This document shows, one piece after another, positions 1 through 12,700 of a DNA stretch of 64,000 nucleotides. The DNA lies in NCBI RefSeq assembly GCF_009727055.1, contig NC_052359.1, forward strand, positions 9,333,487-9,397,486. Reading direction: 5' to 3'. The DNA comes from Benincasa hispida. Lineage: Eukaryota > Streptophyta > Magnoliopsida > Cucurbitales > Cucurbitaceae. How positions within the stretch are numbered: position 1 is the first letter of the stretch; each line of letters begins with the position of its first letter. The notes below the pieces were generated by a model. The model made no database searches. It worked only from the letters and a program-made list of their open reading frames with translations, and was not told the DNA's origin. The position numbers and the translations under genes are program-made.

Positions 1-611
1 TCGACTTATTTAAAACAACAATATTTTTACAAATAGTTTGAAAACAACAATATTTTCCTAAATAGTTTCTAAAAGTACAATATCCTTTTAATTTCCCCTT
101 TTTTTATTGTGTTTAATTTTTCATTGGAAAGAGATTACTTTATTTTAGCTTCATTTCTCACCATCCCCACTATTTTAATTAAGAAATTTATCCCCTAAAT
201 TTATTTTATCCTTTAATCCAAGACCGTTTAGCACAATGTGCTAAGGTAGTGTTATGTGTGGATTTTTTTTTCTATAGGAGTACCATATTCTTATTGTTTT
301 CATAAATATTTATGAAGTTATATCAATGTCGATGGGTCTATGTTATTTTTAAAAGCATGTTGACGTAGTACACAATGAGTGAAGGTAGTATAGAAATTTT
401 TTCCTATTACCGTACTATAAGAAAATTTTCAGGTGTATATAGAACCTTTATTTTTCAACTAATTATCACACTATATTATTTTTTCCTCTTTCATTTTCAT
501 AGGAAAGCTAATAAAAGGGTTGTTTTGAAAATTTTCAAAATTTAAGGTAAAAAGAGTTAGAAAAGAAACTTTTGAAATAATAAGTGCATGAACTAAAATT
601 TTACCTAAAGT
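1..611. other. AT-rich intergenic DNA, no gene seen
   Basis: Short T and A runs and no open frame with recognisable protein similarity. I see nothing functional here. Confidence 0.5.
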
Positions 612-1532
612 TTAGGGGGTGCTTTGATTTAAGATTTTCTAGATGCTCAGGAATTAAAGATGATTGAAAATTATAAACCTAGGAATAAGATTGATTGAAA
701 TTAAGGATGACTATGTTTTGTTGTGCATGGAAATGCTATCTGAATTTTATGGGAACAAATTATCTTTGTATTTAATTTATAAAATTAATTGTGATAACTC
801 TATAAAATTTTATAGATTAATTGATAAACAATAAATTCAATTCAAAATTTTGAGAAAGATAATTATTTAACGATTAAATAATAATAATAATTAAATTATT
901 AATTACAAGTATTTGTAAAATGAGTAATTTATAATAAAAGTTACTAGAATAATGAGCAATTATAAAGTATTAAATTAAACCAAATTTACTTTTCAATAAT
1001 TAACTTACACCATAATAATTTTAAAGAAAATAATTTAATTTAATCTTCATTCATGAGAAAAATGATAAGAATGAAAGGAAAAATAATAATAAATTAAAAG
1101 AAAAAATAAAAATAGATAAAGATGAATAATAAATAGAATGAAGAAGGAAAAAATAAAAATAAATAAAGATATTAAAGAAAAAATAGAAAATAAAAACATG
1201 TAAAAATATCACATGAAGTAGAAAAAAATGATTAAAAAAGGTTGAAATAATAAATATAAAAAGAAGAGAAAATAATGAATAAAAAAAGAGAAAAAACATA
1301 TAAAAAAATGAATAAAAAACGGAGGAAAAAAAAAGAAGAAACAAAAGCAGAGGTTTATTAAAATCCACCAACTAGGGTGGGAATAAAAAAACATACAAAG
1401 AGAGACATCCTTGATGCCTAAGAAAAAATATTTTCCCACGTAAATACCTCAAATTCTCCAACCAAACAAGGATTTTATATATCCATACTCATTCTCACCA
1501 TCTATTCCCTCAAACCAAACAACCCATAAGGG
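612..1532. repeat. Possible non-autonomous TIR element, AT- and purine-rich
   Basis: The left edge (GGGGGTGCTTTGATTTAAG) and the reverse complement of the right edge (ATGGGTTGTTTGGTTTGAG) are similar, as in many plant TIR elements. The interior, about 1050-1350, is almost all A and G on the + strand and produces spurious Phe/Tyr-rich frames on the other strand. No clear target-site duplication was found, so this is tentative. Confidence 0.3.
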
Positions 1533-2326
1533 TATAATTAAAACTTACTCAGATCACTATTTTACAGATTATCACCACATTTTTTTTCTTTTTGTTTCCA
1601 TTTTAATGAAAATATTGATGTAACGTGGGGAACAATTCAAAAAGCTAGTAGAGAAGTGTCCATACCATGACTTCTCGACATGTCTCCTAATTGTATTTTT
1701 TTTTTTTTTTTTACACAATGGAATGACGACCTAGGGGTCAAAAACCTTGGTGGATATGCATTAGCAAGTCATTCCTCGTTGAAAAAGGCTGTGAATGAAG
1801 GAAATGTAATATCTTATACACCATAGTCTCAAATAATGGGGAGCAAATAACTCACATTCTTCTAGAAGTATGGTACCAAGTAAACAAATTTTAACGATGA
1901 ATAGCACATTAAAGACCTTGACTATGGGAAATCAAGCTCTTGTCACTATTGCACATCTATTGTAGTGAAGATCATCCTTGTGATAGATTTTCTTCATAAT
2001 CTAACTTATATGTGTTATATCGGACAAAAATAGGTTGAATTCTCACTCGAATACATACAATCTTGGATGGAGGCAATATCCAAACTTTCCTTAAAGAGGG
2101 GCAATTGCAATTATCTCAAATCGAAGCTAGGATTGTCATCAAGGTTTAATCACTAATATCAACAATCAAACATGTAGTATAAAGATAGGGTCACAAATGT
2201 TGCCACAACCCTCAATGCAAACTCCATTCCTAGCTTCGAGTCCTTCATGAAGTAGTTCATGGTCAATGACTCAATAATGATCTTATCATTCTTTTTTTCT
2301 CCTCATTTTTTGGCGTTTAGTTTATT

Positions 2327-2362
<36 letters not shown>

Positions 2363-2764
2363 TTGGTTAAAGTAAAGAAAAGAAGAAGGAGAAGGAAAAA
2401 ACTAGTGGCCACAGACAGTGGTGACCGATGACATGGTAGCCATGAGAAGGAGAAGAAAAGGAAAAAAAAAAAAAAAGGAGAAAGAAACTAAGTAGGAAGG
2501 TGAAAAATTTTAATAATTAAAAAAATTTAACTAAAAAAGGTTAGAAAATTTATTTCCTTAATAAAAAAAATGTCATGTCAAGATTAACAAGATAACTAGG
2601 ATATTACTAAAAGCAAATATCCGGGATAGAATTATTGAGTTTAAAATTCAAGGATCCAAGATTTAACCTAAATCAAACTTTAGAGTTCAAAAGTATAATT
2701 TTTTTAAAAAAATTATCATATAACATTTGTTCATTATTTTCTATTAAAAAAATTAAAAATGTAA
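1533..2764. other. Intergenic DNA, no gene recognised
   Basis: Slightly less AT-rich than its surroundings (1625-2290) and may be a decayed element, but all frames are closed and I recognise no protein. It includes a T18-type run near 1700 and a (TTA/TTTA) microsatellite at about 2322-2362. Confidence 0.45.
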
Positions 2765-3007
2765 TTATTATTATTATTATTTTGGAAAGAAAACTTCATT
2801 AAACCAACAAGCTAACTACAAACAAGATCCTCATGAAGAATAGAGAACACCCAATCAAGAAAACAAGAGTCCCAGTAAACAATTATATACAGCTCAAGCA
2901 AGCGAGTGAGGAACAAAATTACATGAACGACTACATTTAACAAAAGAAAAGATACCTGCATAATTAGCAAGTTCCACCATAGAATCAACCAAATTCTTAG
3001 AATATGT
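2765..3007 (-). mobile_element. Possible 3' end of a LINE, reverse orientation
   Basis: A short TTA microsatellite is followed by a segment (GAAAACTTCATTAAACC) that reads, on the minus strand, like the 3' tail of plant LINE elements. No coding sequence survives. It abuts the forward LINE relic that follows. Confidence 0.3.
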
Positions 3008-3024
3008 ACGTGGAGGATTACACA

Positions 3025-4160
3025 ATATGGTAGGGGATCTGGAGAAGCATCATATGGGGTAGAGATCTTTTCTTAATGGGATATAAATGGAAAGTGAGAA
3101 ACGATGCACACATTACAATTAATAAGGATTCTTGGATTAGTAGAGAAAGTAATTATCATCCACTTTGGGTGAGCGATGAGTTTAGAGGAAAAAGAGTGAA
3201 AGAGTTATTAGATGATCAAAATGGGTGGAAGGCTTCCATTATCAGGAATCACTTCTTGGTAGCAGACATTGAGGATATCCTCAATACACCTCCTGGATTT
3301 CATCACTCAAAGGATGAAATTATCTAGAGCCGTGACAATTAATAAAGGTCTCCTAATCAAAAGTGCTGAACACTTTGCAACTCTGCTTAATTCCTACCAA
3401 AATGGGGCCTTTTCCTCATTGGGTGGTAAAATTCCTATTTAGAATTCACTCTAGAATATCAAGGCGGTCCCAGAGCCAAATATGCTCATGGAAGAAGGAT
3501 TATCAATGACTTAATCCCAACCTAGGATAATATTTAAAAAAAAAAGGTTTAATACTAACACTACTTGTTTGTTTTGTAGGAGAATGAAGGAGGTATCTAG
3601 TCATGTTATCTGGAGGTGTAAGTTCTACCAAAAAAATTTGATGAACTATGTTTCCTAATTTATTTGTCTCGTTCGATGATTGATGGAAATGGATGATGAA
3701 CAAACTTGGGAGGGATGATCTTCTTTTGCGATTAGTGTGATGTGGAATCTATGGAGGCACATAAATCACCAGCTTAACTCGAGATTCCACTTTAAAAAAA
3801 ATCTGGTGTTGAAGTTGATGGATAATTCCATGTTTTCTAGTCTTGAAGGCGTATTTATTTTCCCTACTTTAGTGAGATTCAAGGGTCATGCGAGTTCAGA
3901 TATGTGGTTCCTCTTTCCATCGGTTGCTGGGAGCTCAATGTCGATGCATCATGGAGTAAAGAGAAAAGTTTGAAGGTTTGGGGTGTTGATCATGGTTGGC
4001 CCATTAAAGCTTGGAAATGTGAAATCATCGATTTAGGGCTATTTTCTCTTGTTTAGTTGTTAGGTCAGTCAAACCCTACCTTTATTGTTGAATATGATTC
4101 GATAAATGTTATTCACGCATTCAATTAGTCATCATTCAATCTTTCAGGGGATGTTTGGGA
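3025..4160 (+). pseudogene. LINE (non-LTR) relic: reverse-transcriptase C-terminus, zinc knuckle, RNase H start
   Basis: The frame from about 3031 to 3326 reads IWRSIIWGRDLFLMGYKWKV and then HITINKDSWISRES, the segment that follows the reverse transcriptase in plant L1-type LINE proteins. At about 3566-3630 the residues CLFC...H...WRC fit the zf-RVT zinc-binding motif. At about 3925-4060 the frame WELNVDASWSK matches the start of the RVT_3 RNase H-like domain, where the D of NVDAS is catalytic. Frames change between these blocks and stops interrupt them, so the element is dead. The 5' ORF1, endonuclease and most of the reverse transcriptase are absent. It is a 5'-truncated copy, as is usual for LINEs. 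Confidence 0.8.
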
Positions 4161-4439
4161 CAAGAAATGGAATAGTGAGCGTTAAGGAATTATGAAGTCT
4201 AGGGATTTGTAAACTCTTGAGGCCTACAATATAAAGAGTTGATAAAGTATAAAATTAATGTTTGGGCTTTCTACACATGTAACCTTAATTCTAGGCCCAT
4301 ATTACACTTTTGTCTTTAACATTTAATTTATTTCAAAAATAGGCCAGGAGAATACAAATTTTCGCTAAAGTTGGTGTATATTTACCATTTAAGCCTCATC
4401 CATATTTTTTTATAAAACAAAAAATATTTTTTTTTATTC

Positions 4440-4960
4440 TCACTCCCCTATACACGATCCTAGGGCTTTGCGCCCATTGATGTTGCTTTTTAAACAAGAA
4501 AAATAAGTTGAAATCTTCTTCCTCCTCCTCCTACTTATTCTTTCTTCTTCCTCCTCCTTCTTTTTTTCTCCTTCCCGATAGTGTAGTTGCAAACGAACAG
4601 CTCAGGACAGCCTCGTGCAAGGCAAAACTTTTACATTGGGAACGAGCAGATTCGATGCAGGCACAAACAAATCCAACATTGGCTCGAGCAGACGACAACG
4701 TGGTTGCAAATGGACGGTGTGAGACGGTGTGGTGCGGGGCGAAGCTTCTAGCACCAGGTGCGAGCAAATCCGATGAGGACTTAAGTAAATCCAATCAACG
4801 ACGGCATAAGCTCGAGTAAACGGACGACGTGAAACGACGTGGCAAAGCTTCCGACACTGGGTGCGAATAGATCTACTCATGGACTTGGGCAGATCCAGTC
4901 GATGGAGCTAGGCAAGAAGATTTGGTCGATGGCGGGTTTTGATGAGATGAAGATGGGGAG
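4440..4960. repeat. GC-rich patch with degenerate tandem repeats
   Basis: This stretch is far richer in G and C than its neighbours. Phrases such as GTNGTTGCAAANGNAC, GNGCAAGGC/GGGGCGAAGCTT and GCGAGCAGATTCGATG/GCGAGCAAATCCGATG recur at intervals of roughly 115-150 bp. Overlapping open frames on both strands (for example 4508-4819 + and 4531-4794 -) are probably a by-product of the composition. It could be the internal part of an unidentified element. Confidence 0.45.
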
Positions 4961-5716
4961 AATAAGATATGAAGATGAGGAGAGTTGTTGGACACACAAA
5001 ACAAGAATAAATNTATATATACACTATGATATATATAATCATTTATTTTATATAAACGATGATGGTTTTTGTATTTAGATTTCTTGTTTTGTGATATATA
5101 TGCTTATATATATATTTTATGTTGAACATCAAGTCCATTTGTGATTTATATAGATATTTTTGTTGATTTTCGACTATTTTGAATTTATGATATATGATAC
5201 ATACACGCTTGTATATATGTTTTGAAATTTATGCTCTAAGGTATATTTAAAAATAACCATGAATATTTGAGTAGATATCAAATATATTTACCAATATATT
5301 TCATATAGTTTTTAGAATGTTTACAAATAAACAATGGAATATATTACATTCCCGTGTGAACAAATAATGGAAAAATTTACATGATATAAAAAATCAACAT
5401 GAAAAACGAAATGGTGATTTATGTCAAGAATTGAATCAATCTCTAGTTTATATACAGTAGTATATTTCATGTATCTGTTAGAATATTTTCAAATACCTAA
5501 CAAAATTTTCTAAGGTATGTTTTAAATAACCATGAATCCGAAAAAGAAAAAAAAGAATATGTGAACTGACGAAAATAAAATTTCTCTCTCCAATTAAATT
5601 AAATAAAGGAAAAAATCTCAACAAATAAATGCATTTTCTTTCTCCATTTGAAAATGTTAAAAATCCATATTAAATGCATTTTCTTTTTCCATAATAAATG
5701 CAGTTTCTCTCTCATT
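4961..5716. other. AT-rich intergenic DNA containing one ambiguous base
   Basis: No gene seen. Base 5013 is N in a TA-rich stretch and is the only ambiguous call I noticed. A 30-40 bp phrase around GCATTTTCTTTCTCCAT is repeated loosely at 5630-5720. Confidence 0.5.
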
Positions 5717-7645
5717 CGTTAAGAATGTATGTCCTAAAACTTGCAGTTTGTAAAATTAAACATATTCTATTTACAAAAGAAAAGTTATTAAGGTTTATTT
5801 AATAAAATTTTTATTGAATATGTAAATTGTACCTGTAAAAGTTAAATCCAATAAACTAAGATCCATGGTTATTATATGAGTACTTGGACTTTATGTGGAG
5901 ACATAAGAATAGATAAAGTTCGAGTAGATAGCCAAAGCGGTCTATAGTATACGGATAAGGTTGGATACCTTATTTTGGAAACAATATTGGATACGGTCTG
6001 CTTTGTATTTAGTACAAACAATGTGATCCTGAATCGTTCATATGGAGACATGCAAGTGGGGGCGTCATATGCAAAGAGTTTGTATAAGACCGGACCGAGA
6101 AATAAGTCATTCTTACTTTATAATGTTGTTTATTATTTAAGAATAACTATTTCAAAGTGATGACCTAGGTAACTTGACCTTAATCCTGAGCTAACTACGA
6201 GCTCATGTTTATTCGAGATTATCTATGGGTGAAGGTTGGCCCAACAGCGCTGGCTCAATAAACTTCCCATTTCAGGGGTAAAATCGAGTAGAGAGCTGAG
6301 GACATAGGATGCAAGATGAAATTCAATCATTTCCACTTTTAGGGATAGTATAAAGGTTTCCCTTTAAGTATTGACTCCAAGTTTTAAACAAGGGGCCCTG
6401 CCCTTTCATTGGCTCGAGAGGGACTCGGTTGGTGATTGGATCACAAATATATTGTTCATTAAAGGATCAATGGGACTTAAGGAGCAAGATGTAATATCAG
6501 GGGTAAAATAGCTTTTGACCCAACCGTTATTACGAACAACCTGTGAAAGGTTAACTTGCTTATTATGGTTAAATCAAGTAGACAGGAATATATCTACAGT
6601 GAGAAGAGTGCAACTACGGGTTTTAGTGGGTGACCCGGTAGTTAACGAATGCTAATTAATTCAATTTAAAGAGTTTAGCCAATTAATCTCGGGTTATTAG
6701 AGCTCATGATCTGTAGATTCATTAGGTCCCCTACTAGCTCACAAACAGACTAAACCTTAGAATAGCGTGATAGAGAATTTGAAACGTTCAAATTCGAATT
6801 ATGAGAATCAGTAATTATATACGATATAATGATACATTTAATTATTGAATTAAACAAAATTGGATAATTGGATAATATTTCAATTTGATTTAAATATTAA
6901 TTACATGAATAATGATTGAGGAATTAGCGCTTAATTAATTTAATATTTCATATTAAATTAATTCAATTAATTAGATTGTTTAATTGATTATTTAAAGAAA
7001 ATTTATTTAAAATTAAATGTTTGAATTAATTTAATTTAAAATTGAAAATTTTGAATTTTATGAAAAATCAATTTCTGTTTTAATTTAAATTTTAAAAATT
7101 TTAATTAAAAATTGAAAATTTGAATTATATTGAAAATTCGATAAAAAAAATTTATTTTAAATCAAATTTTAAAATATAGTGGGTTTTCCCACTTTGAACA
7201 CTAAAATTCCACTAAATATTGACACATTTGGTGTCAAATTATTATGCAATCTAATTGCATGAGGCGGTTGAACAAAATTCAGGTAAATGGGCTGAGATTC
7301 TAGAGCATGCAGCTGAACCATTTTTGAAGAAAAAGTGTTTTCTCTCAAAACCTGAAAAACCAGCTTTTCTCTCCAAAATTCCTTTCAATTTCAGCTCATT
7401 TTGGATCTCACAATCCAATCTGAGGTCCTAGAGCATAGTAGAGAAGCATAATAGGGAAGATCAAATGGTGGTCTACATTTTGTTGGAGAAGAGATTCAAA
7501 CTAGGTTTGAAGGAAAGAAGAGTTCTTCAAAGGTATAATTAATGAAACCCTATTTTCTTTATTATGACCATGCTTGCTAGATTACCAAAATTGATGAAAT
7601 TAAGTGTTTAAGATCTTAATTACTTCCGTATGTTGAATGTCAACA
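5717..7645 (+). mobile_element. Solo LTR, about 1.93 kb, old copy (type C)
   Basis: It begins CGTTAAGAATGTATGTCC, a decayed version of the TGTTGG..TTATGTCC start seen in other copies, and ends GAATGTCAACA. Its centre carries the core shared by all LTRs in this window: the phrases around AACCTGTGAAAGGTTAACTT, GAATATATCTACAGTG and CATGATCTGTAGATTC. The flanks are TCATT (5712-5716) and CCATC (7646-7650). They differ only by two C-to-T type changes, consistent with a decayed 5-bp target-site duplication. No coding capacity. Confidence 0.75.
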
Positions 7646-8010
7646 CCATCAAAGAAAGCTTTGTAAATAGAGAAATATATATATATAAATAAAAAAAAAA
7701 AAGGGTAAATTTGGCCAAAAATAATACTAAAACCCTTTCTTGAAAAAAAATTCAAATTTAAAGATATTTTTGAAATATATGTCCTAAAGAGGATGTTTTA
7801 TGTAAACATCTCTTGATGTTTTTTTGGTAGTAGGACCCATAGACTTTTTGGGCTAAATAATAAGTGGAGTTCACGGTTTCTACTTTCCAACTCCTTGAAT
7901 CAAACATACCTTAAAAAAAATATATATATAACGATGTTTATTAAATAAATTAATATATCATTCAATGAAGTATGGTAAAAGTGGTATATATAATAAATTG
8001 GGCCCATCAA
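7646..8010. other. Short AT-rich spacer
   Basis: Contains an (AT)n run near 7675-7690 and A-runs; no gene or known element recognised. Confidence 0.45.
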
Positions 8011-9533
8011 GGGGGTGTTTGACCACTCAAAGGGAGTTGGGTTGATTTGGTATTTTTTACCAACTCAATGTTTGACAACAAACTTTAAATGTTGATGGGG
8101 TTAAGTTGGTTATTTTACCAACTCACCCCAATTCTCTCTACCTCTAATGTTTTTAATGGCTCCGCCGATCAGTCTCCATTGGCAATTACCGCTACCACAG
8201 TCCGGCGACATACTCTGATGACCACCTTCGATTGGCCAACTACGACTTTCACATTCGCACGCCCAACTTTGACGAAGAACTTCAGGCTCCACCGTCCACA
8301 TCCGATGACAACTCTAGCGACTAACTCCAACGACTACCTTCGCACAAGCAACTTCGGTGACATACTTCAACTATCACTTTTGTGTGCCCAACTTCGACGA
8401 CCACTTATAAAAATAAAAACGGTGGATTTAATTATCCACCATTTTATCACCTTCACTCTCACCCGTTTTCCCACGCATTTTCATTACTCTCCCAATTCCC
8501 TCAATTACTTTGCCATTTCTCTCTCATGCATCTCTTCACATTTACTCACCTTCTATCATCTTCTCGCTTCTTTCGCTTTCTAGTTCGTCTTTCTCATTTT
8601 CTCTCTTCTTTCTCTGTCTGGCTTGTATGATTTTTATTCTCCCTTTTCTTTCTCAACTCCTCATTTTTCATTTTTTTTTTTAATTTTCTTTCTATGGTTG
8701 TTTTTTGGATCTAGTTATTCTTCTTCTATTTTATTTTTTTCTTAGATCTAAAAAGTATTACATACGACGTTCCTATTATTGTTTCACTAAACAAAAGTTC
8801 AACAATATGTTTTAAACAATATACCCCTTGATGTTTTCAAATATTACATAATTCTAATGAAATAGTGAAATTTAAAATTATGGCTCAAGTTTTTTTTTTT
8901 TTTAAAAAAAAAGATAGTTTGTACACTGATGCAACATAATAGTAGAAAAAAATATACATCAATATTTCTAAAATCATTTCACCCGTTTTAGAAAAAGATA
9001 AATCTATATTCCACACATTGGTAAAAAAAGACCATCTAATAGTTGGTTTTATGATTTAGATCATAAGATAACATATAAGTGTCACCTCTTTTATCTAAAA
9101 TAATGCCAATAATTTCATTTGATTGCATTAATCCTTTCGGTTCTTTTTAACTTTTACGGTAATTAATGATTAAGTTGGGTTTTTGAATGGAATATCCACT
9201 CCTATTTGAGTGTTTAAAAAATTAAATTCAAATTTTTGTGTCCTGTATGTGAATATTTTATAGAGAATTTGTCATGTTTTGAAAATGGAAAAGAATTCGA
9301 AGCTTTTTTGTTTTTATCTTAGAAAAGTTAGGAAAATATGTATATAGTTGAAAATTAAAATCCAAAAAAAAAAATACAATCAATTCCATTTATAAAAACA
9401 GCACCAGATACTCAACTCAACTCAAGTCAGCCTCTAACACGGACAATAATTATCACACAACCCAACTTCATCTAACAATAATTACCAATTCAACTAACTC
9501 TGTACTTTTATCGCTCATCAAATGTCCCCAAGT
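8011..9533. mobile_element. Long-TIR non-autonomous DNA element upstream of the UBX gene
   Basis: The left edge (GGGGGTGTTTGACC, then GAGTTGGGTTGATTTGGTA) resembles the reverse complement of the right edge (GGGGACATTTGATG, then GAGTTAGTTGAATTGGTAAT) over about 50 bp, so the ends are degenerate terminal inverted repeats. The GC-richer part at 8160-8410 is built from repeats of the ACTCCGACGACYAC kind. Diverged relatives lie at 51506-51830 and, inverted, at 56136-57390, where the phrase CTCTAATGTTTTNAATGG is shared with this copy. The 164-residue open frame at 8089-8583 resembles no known protein and is probably accidental. No clean target-site duplication was found. Confidence 0.5.
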
Positions 9534-9585
9534 GTGTAAATGGGAGAGTTTAGGGATAGTTATTGGAGTGCCAACAAATTTGTAG

Positions 9586-9764
9586 AACACGTGTCTAGGT
9601 TAATTGTCCGTTACGTTTCCTTTCCAGCGCTTTCGGCTTCCAATACCAATCTCTTTATATTCCTTACGTATAATCAAGGCCAATTTTCTCATTATTCACC
9701 AAGATAATACTCCTCCGATCAACTTCCTCCTTCTCCAATTTCTCTCTAATCATTTTTGATTTCT
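9586..9764 (+). promoter_or_regulatory. Putative promoter and 5' leader of the UBX-domain gene
   Basis: A G-box core CACGTG lies at 9588-9593 and a TATA-like TTTATAT at 9654-9660. A pyrimidine-rich stretch, typical of a plant 5' leader, then runs to the ATG at 9765. The transcription start is inferred to be near 9685-9690; no transcript evidence is available. Confidence 0.45.
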
Positions 9765-12700
9765 ATGGCGATGCCTTCGCGTGAAGCAATTGATACTTTC
9801 ATCAGCGTCACAGGAGCCTCCGAAGCCATCGCCGTTCAAAGCCTAGAGGTTTTTTAGCTATATTCTTCTTTCCCTTTTTCTTTTTTTGTAATCGCGTTGC
9901 CGTTCTCCCTTCCTGGAACGAAGATGATGATTTTGCCTCAGCTTGATTTTTGTTTATGCTCCCTCTGGACTGTTGATGTCGATTTTAGGACGTTTAGGGC
10001 GTTTAGGTTTAGGTCATTGCTTCTGAAACTAATTTTGTGGTTTGTCAATGGGAGTGTTTAATTTACTTAATTTTTCTATATTTTTGTTTTCGGGGGTTCT
10101 TTAATTTCAACTATGGATATGCGGGGTGGTGAAATTTTAGTTAAATTTAGTATCTTCTGGTCTCTTGGTTATTTGTTGGCAGTTCGTGGGGTGGGTGTTT
10201 TGCTGGCAGATGTGATAGTAAAGATTAGGAGGGGGGATACAAATGCTAAGCATTGATGATTAGTTAGACTTCTTTTTTGGTTGTTAATTTCTTCAATCAA
10301 TTTCTTTTTTTGGTCTTACATTTAGGCACATGGTGCTGATCTCAATGCTGCTGTGAATGCATATTTCAATGAAGGAGATAGAAGTTCGTCTGTAAAGTAT
10401 GCTACTAGTTCCGTTTCACTCCGTGTTTTCTTTTTCTAAACTTTTCTTTTGAAAAAGGAATTGAATTGCTTACCTGCATATCTATACATTCTTTTTTGTA
10501 TCTAACCATATTCTGATGATGAACTTGAAACTCTTCCCATCATCTCCAGTGCACGTCAAACCTCTGTTTCTGGTGAATATGATTTCATGGACATTGATGA
10601 TCCAGTTGAAGTTGAACCCCAGGGTCCTCCTCGGTCTCTTCTATCTACAGCTAGAGAGATAATGAATCCATTTTCATTACTTGATCAAAATCTTCGCCAG
10701 GGGTTCTTTGACCGCACCTCTGATTTTACAAGTTCTGCTCCAGTTGTTACTCATCCAAGAGAGTTGAGGGAGATTCCCATAGAATTTAGAGATGGTGATC
10801 GACCGTCTGGCCAATCTGGCCATGAGCCGACAATTGAGGATGTCACTGGGACTCTAGATGCCCATGGTCCAGAGGTTCATGGGACTGTAATAATTGATGA
10901 TAGGGAAGATGAAGAACCTCCAGTTGCTTCTATAGCACATGCACCAGATTTAGAGCATCGGGCTGTTGCAAGTAACATATCTCGTGACAGAAATGTTATA
11001 TCTCGTGCCTTTGATGGTGATGAATTTCAGGACAGAAATGATATTGAAGAAGAAATGATTCGTGCTGCAATTGAGGCTTCAAAGAAGGATGTTGGGCAAG
11101 CTTATCCTAGTGATCCCATAACTACTCACACTGTATGCACTAACACTAAAAATGTGGTGTGGTTTTTTATTTTCTGTGGAGGCATTGCATCGTATTGTGG
11201 TATATTACTGATTTGGCTTTTATCATGATGGCAGGATTTAAACAACCTTAGAACTCAAGAACATCTTTCTCACTTGAATAATTTTGAATTTCCACCTGCA
11301 GCTTCATCTATCAAGGTTTTTTCGTCTAAAAGCCCCTTTTTGTCTCAAAGCTTACACCATCTCATGGTTGACTTGTATTGACAATGCAGCCAGAGGAAGA
11401 AATCCCTCAGCGAGGGGAGAATATTGGAGGATCGAAAATAGAAGCTTCTAAGTTACCTGAGGTGGACGTGGAGCTGAGGAAAGTCAGAGCACTAAATGGA
11501 AGGTATTCTTTTCAAGAACTGTATTATCTGTAAACTATGCTAGCTAGATTCATTTGGATTGCTTTTGGAGTTACCAAAAGAAATTATAAGAAAGTCTTAA
11601 CTGTCAATATTGTTTCGTAAAATGACTATTTATATAATTTATCTAGTTTGAATCACTTTCCGATCTAGCTATCAGGTGGATAGAAACTTTGAAATTAACT
11701 ATCCTAAAAATTTGCACCTTCTCCTGCAAAATTTTAAAAGATCCAATTCTATCCTTCCATACACACACACACACACACACAATTAGTTCTCCTAAATCTT
11801 ATGAAATAATTTATATTAAAAAAGCTTTACTTGCAATTTTAATCATTTATAATTTTAAATAATTATCTTATAATAAATTAGGCATTAAATAACAATATGA
11901 AATAATTGCAATGGTATGCCTACTTTGGTCACGATAGATGAATCACAAGAATTTAGTATTAATTTTTCAAACACCGAAACATACATTTTCAGGTTTAAGA
12001 TTGATATTTACCTAACACTAATTTACTTCATTTCAAAATTGATTTTCTTCAAAATATAGTTATCTCCAATTATTTTGAAAGTTACAACAATCTCAAACTA
12101 AGCTTTAATATAAATTATCATTAACTTGTTTATTATGATGCCTACTGAGTAGGAGAGTCTGTAATTTGTGTTGTATTGTTTGATGCAAAAGGCTGATGAT
12201 GTTATATTGGAAAAATTCAGGATGGAAATGGGAAGCACGTCTGCTCAAGTTGAAGTTGAAGACCTAGAGGAAGATAATTTAGTTAGGCATCGATCTAAAC
12301 GCAAGTCCTATGTTGAGCCTGCAAAGGGGGTTGAAGTAGATGTAGACCTTTCATCTAGTCCCAAGCATTCCGATACTAGTAATAATCCACAGCACAATGG
12401 GAATATCTTTCCTTCTGATGAGGTATAGAGTCTGGCATGTCCATATTTCTTTTTTCTGCATTGTTATGATAAAAAGATTTTTCTTCTTAGCTGCTGATTT
12501 GTAACTATCTGTTTTAACTGTTGACCTTCTCTGTTGAAGTGGGGTGGAATTTCTTCAGAGGAGCATGATGAAGCAGTCATGCTTGAGGCTGCCATGTTTG
12601 GTGGAGGTTCTGAAGGAAGTTCATATCGTTTTCCATCTGCACCTCATGAATTCATGAGAAATCAAGGTTCATATATGCAGCCAGCCCCTCGCCCTCCTTC

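Noticed and set aside
1051..1439. Phe/Tyr-rich open frames on the minus strand
   Set aside because: They are the complement of an A/G-rich low-complexity tract and lack any protein feature beyond that composition.
3737..3973. A 78-codon frame considered as an independent gene
   Set aside because: Neighbouring frames continue LINE protein motifs, so this is part of the decayed LINE.
4508..4880. Overlapping frames of about 90-100 codons on both strands
   Set aside because: They lie in the GC-rich repeat patch where stop codons are rare. Both strands are open and neither shows similarity, so I treated them as a composition effect.
8089..8583. A 164-codon open frame
   Set aside because: It lies in a repeat with relatives elsewhere in the window in which the frame is not kept, and it has no recognisable domain.
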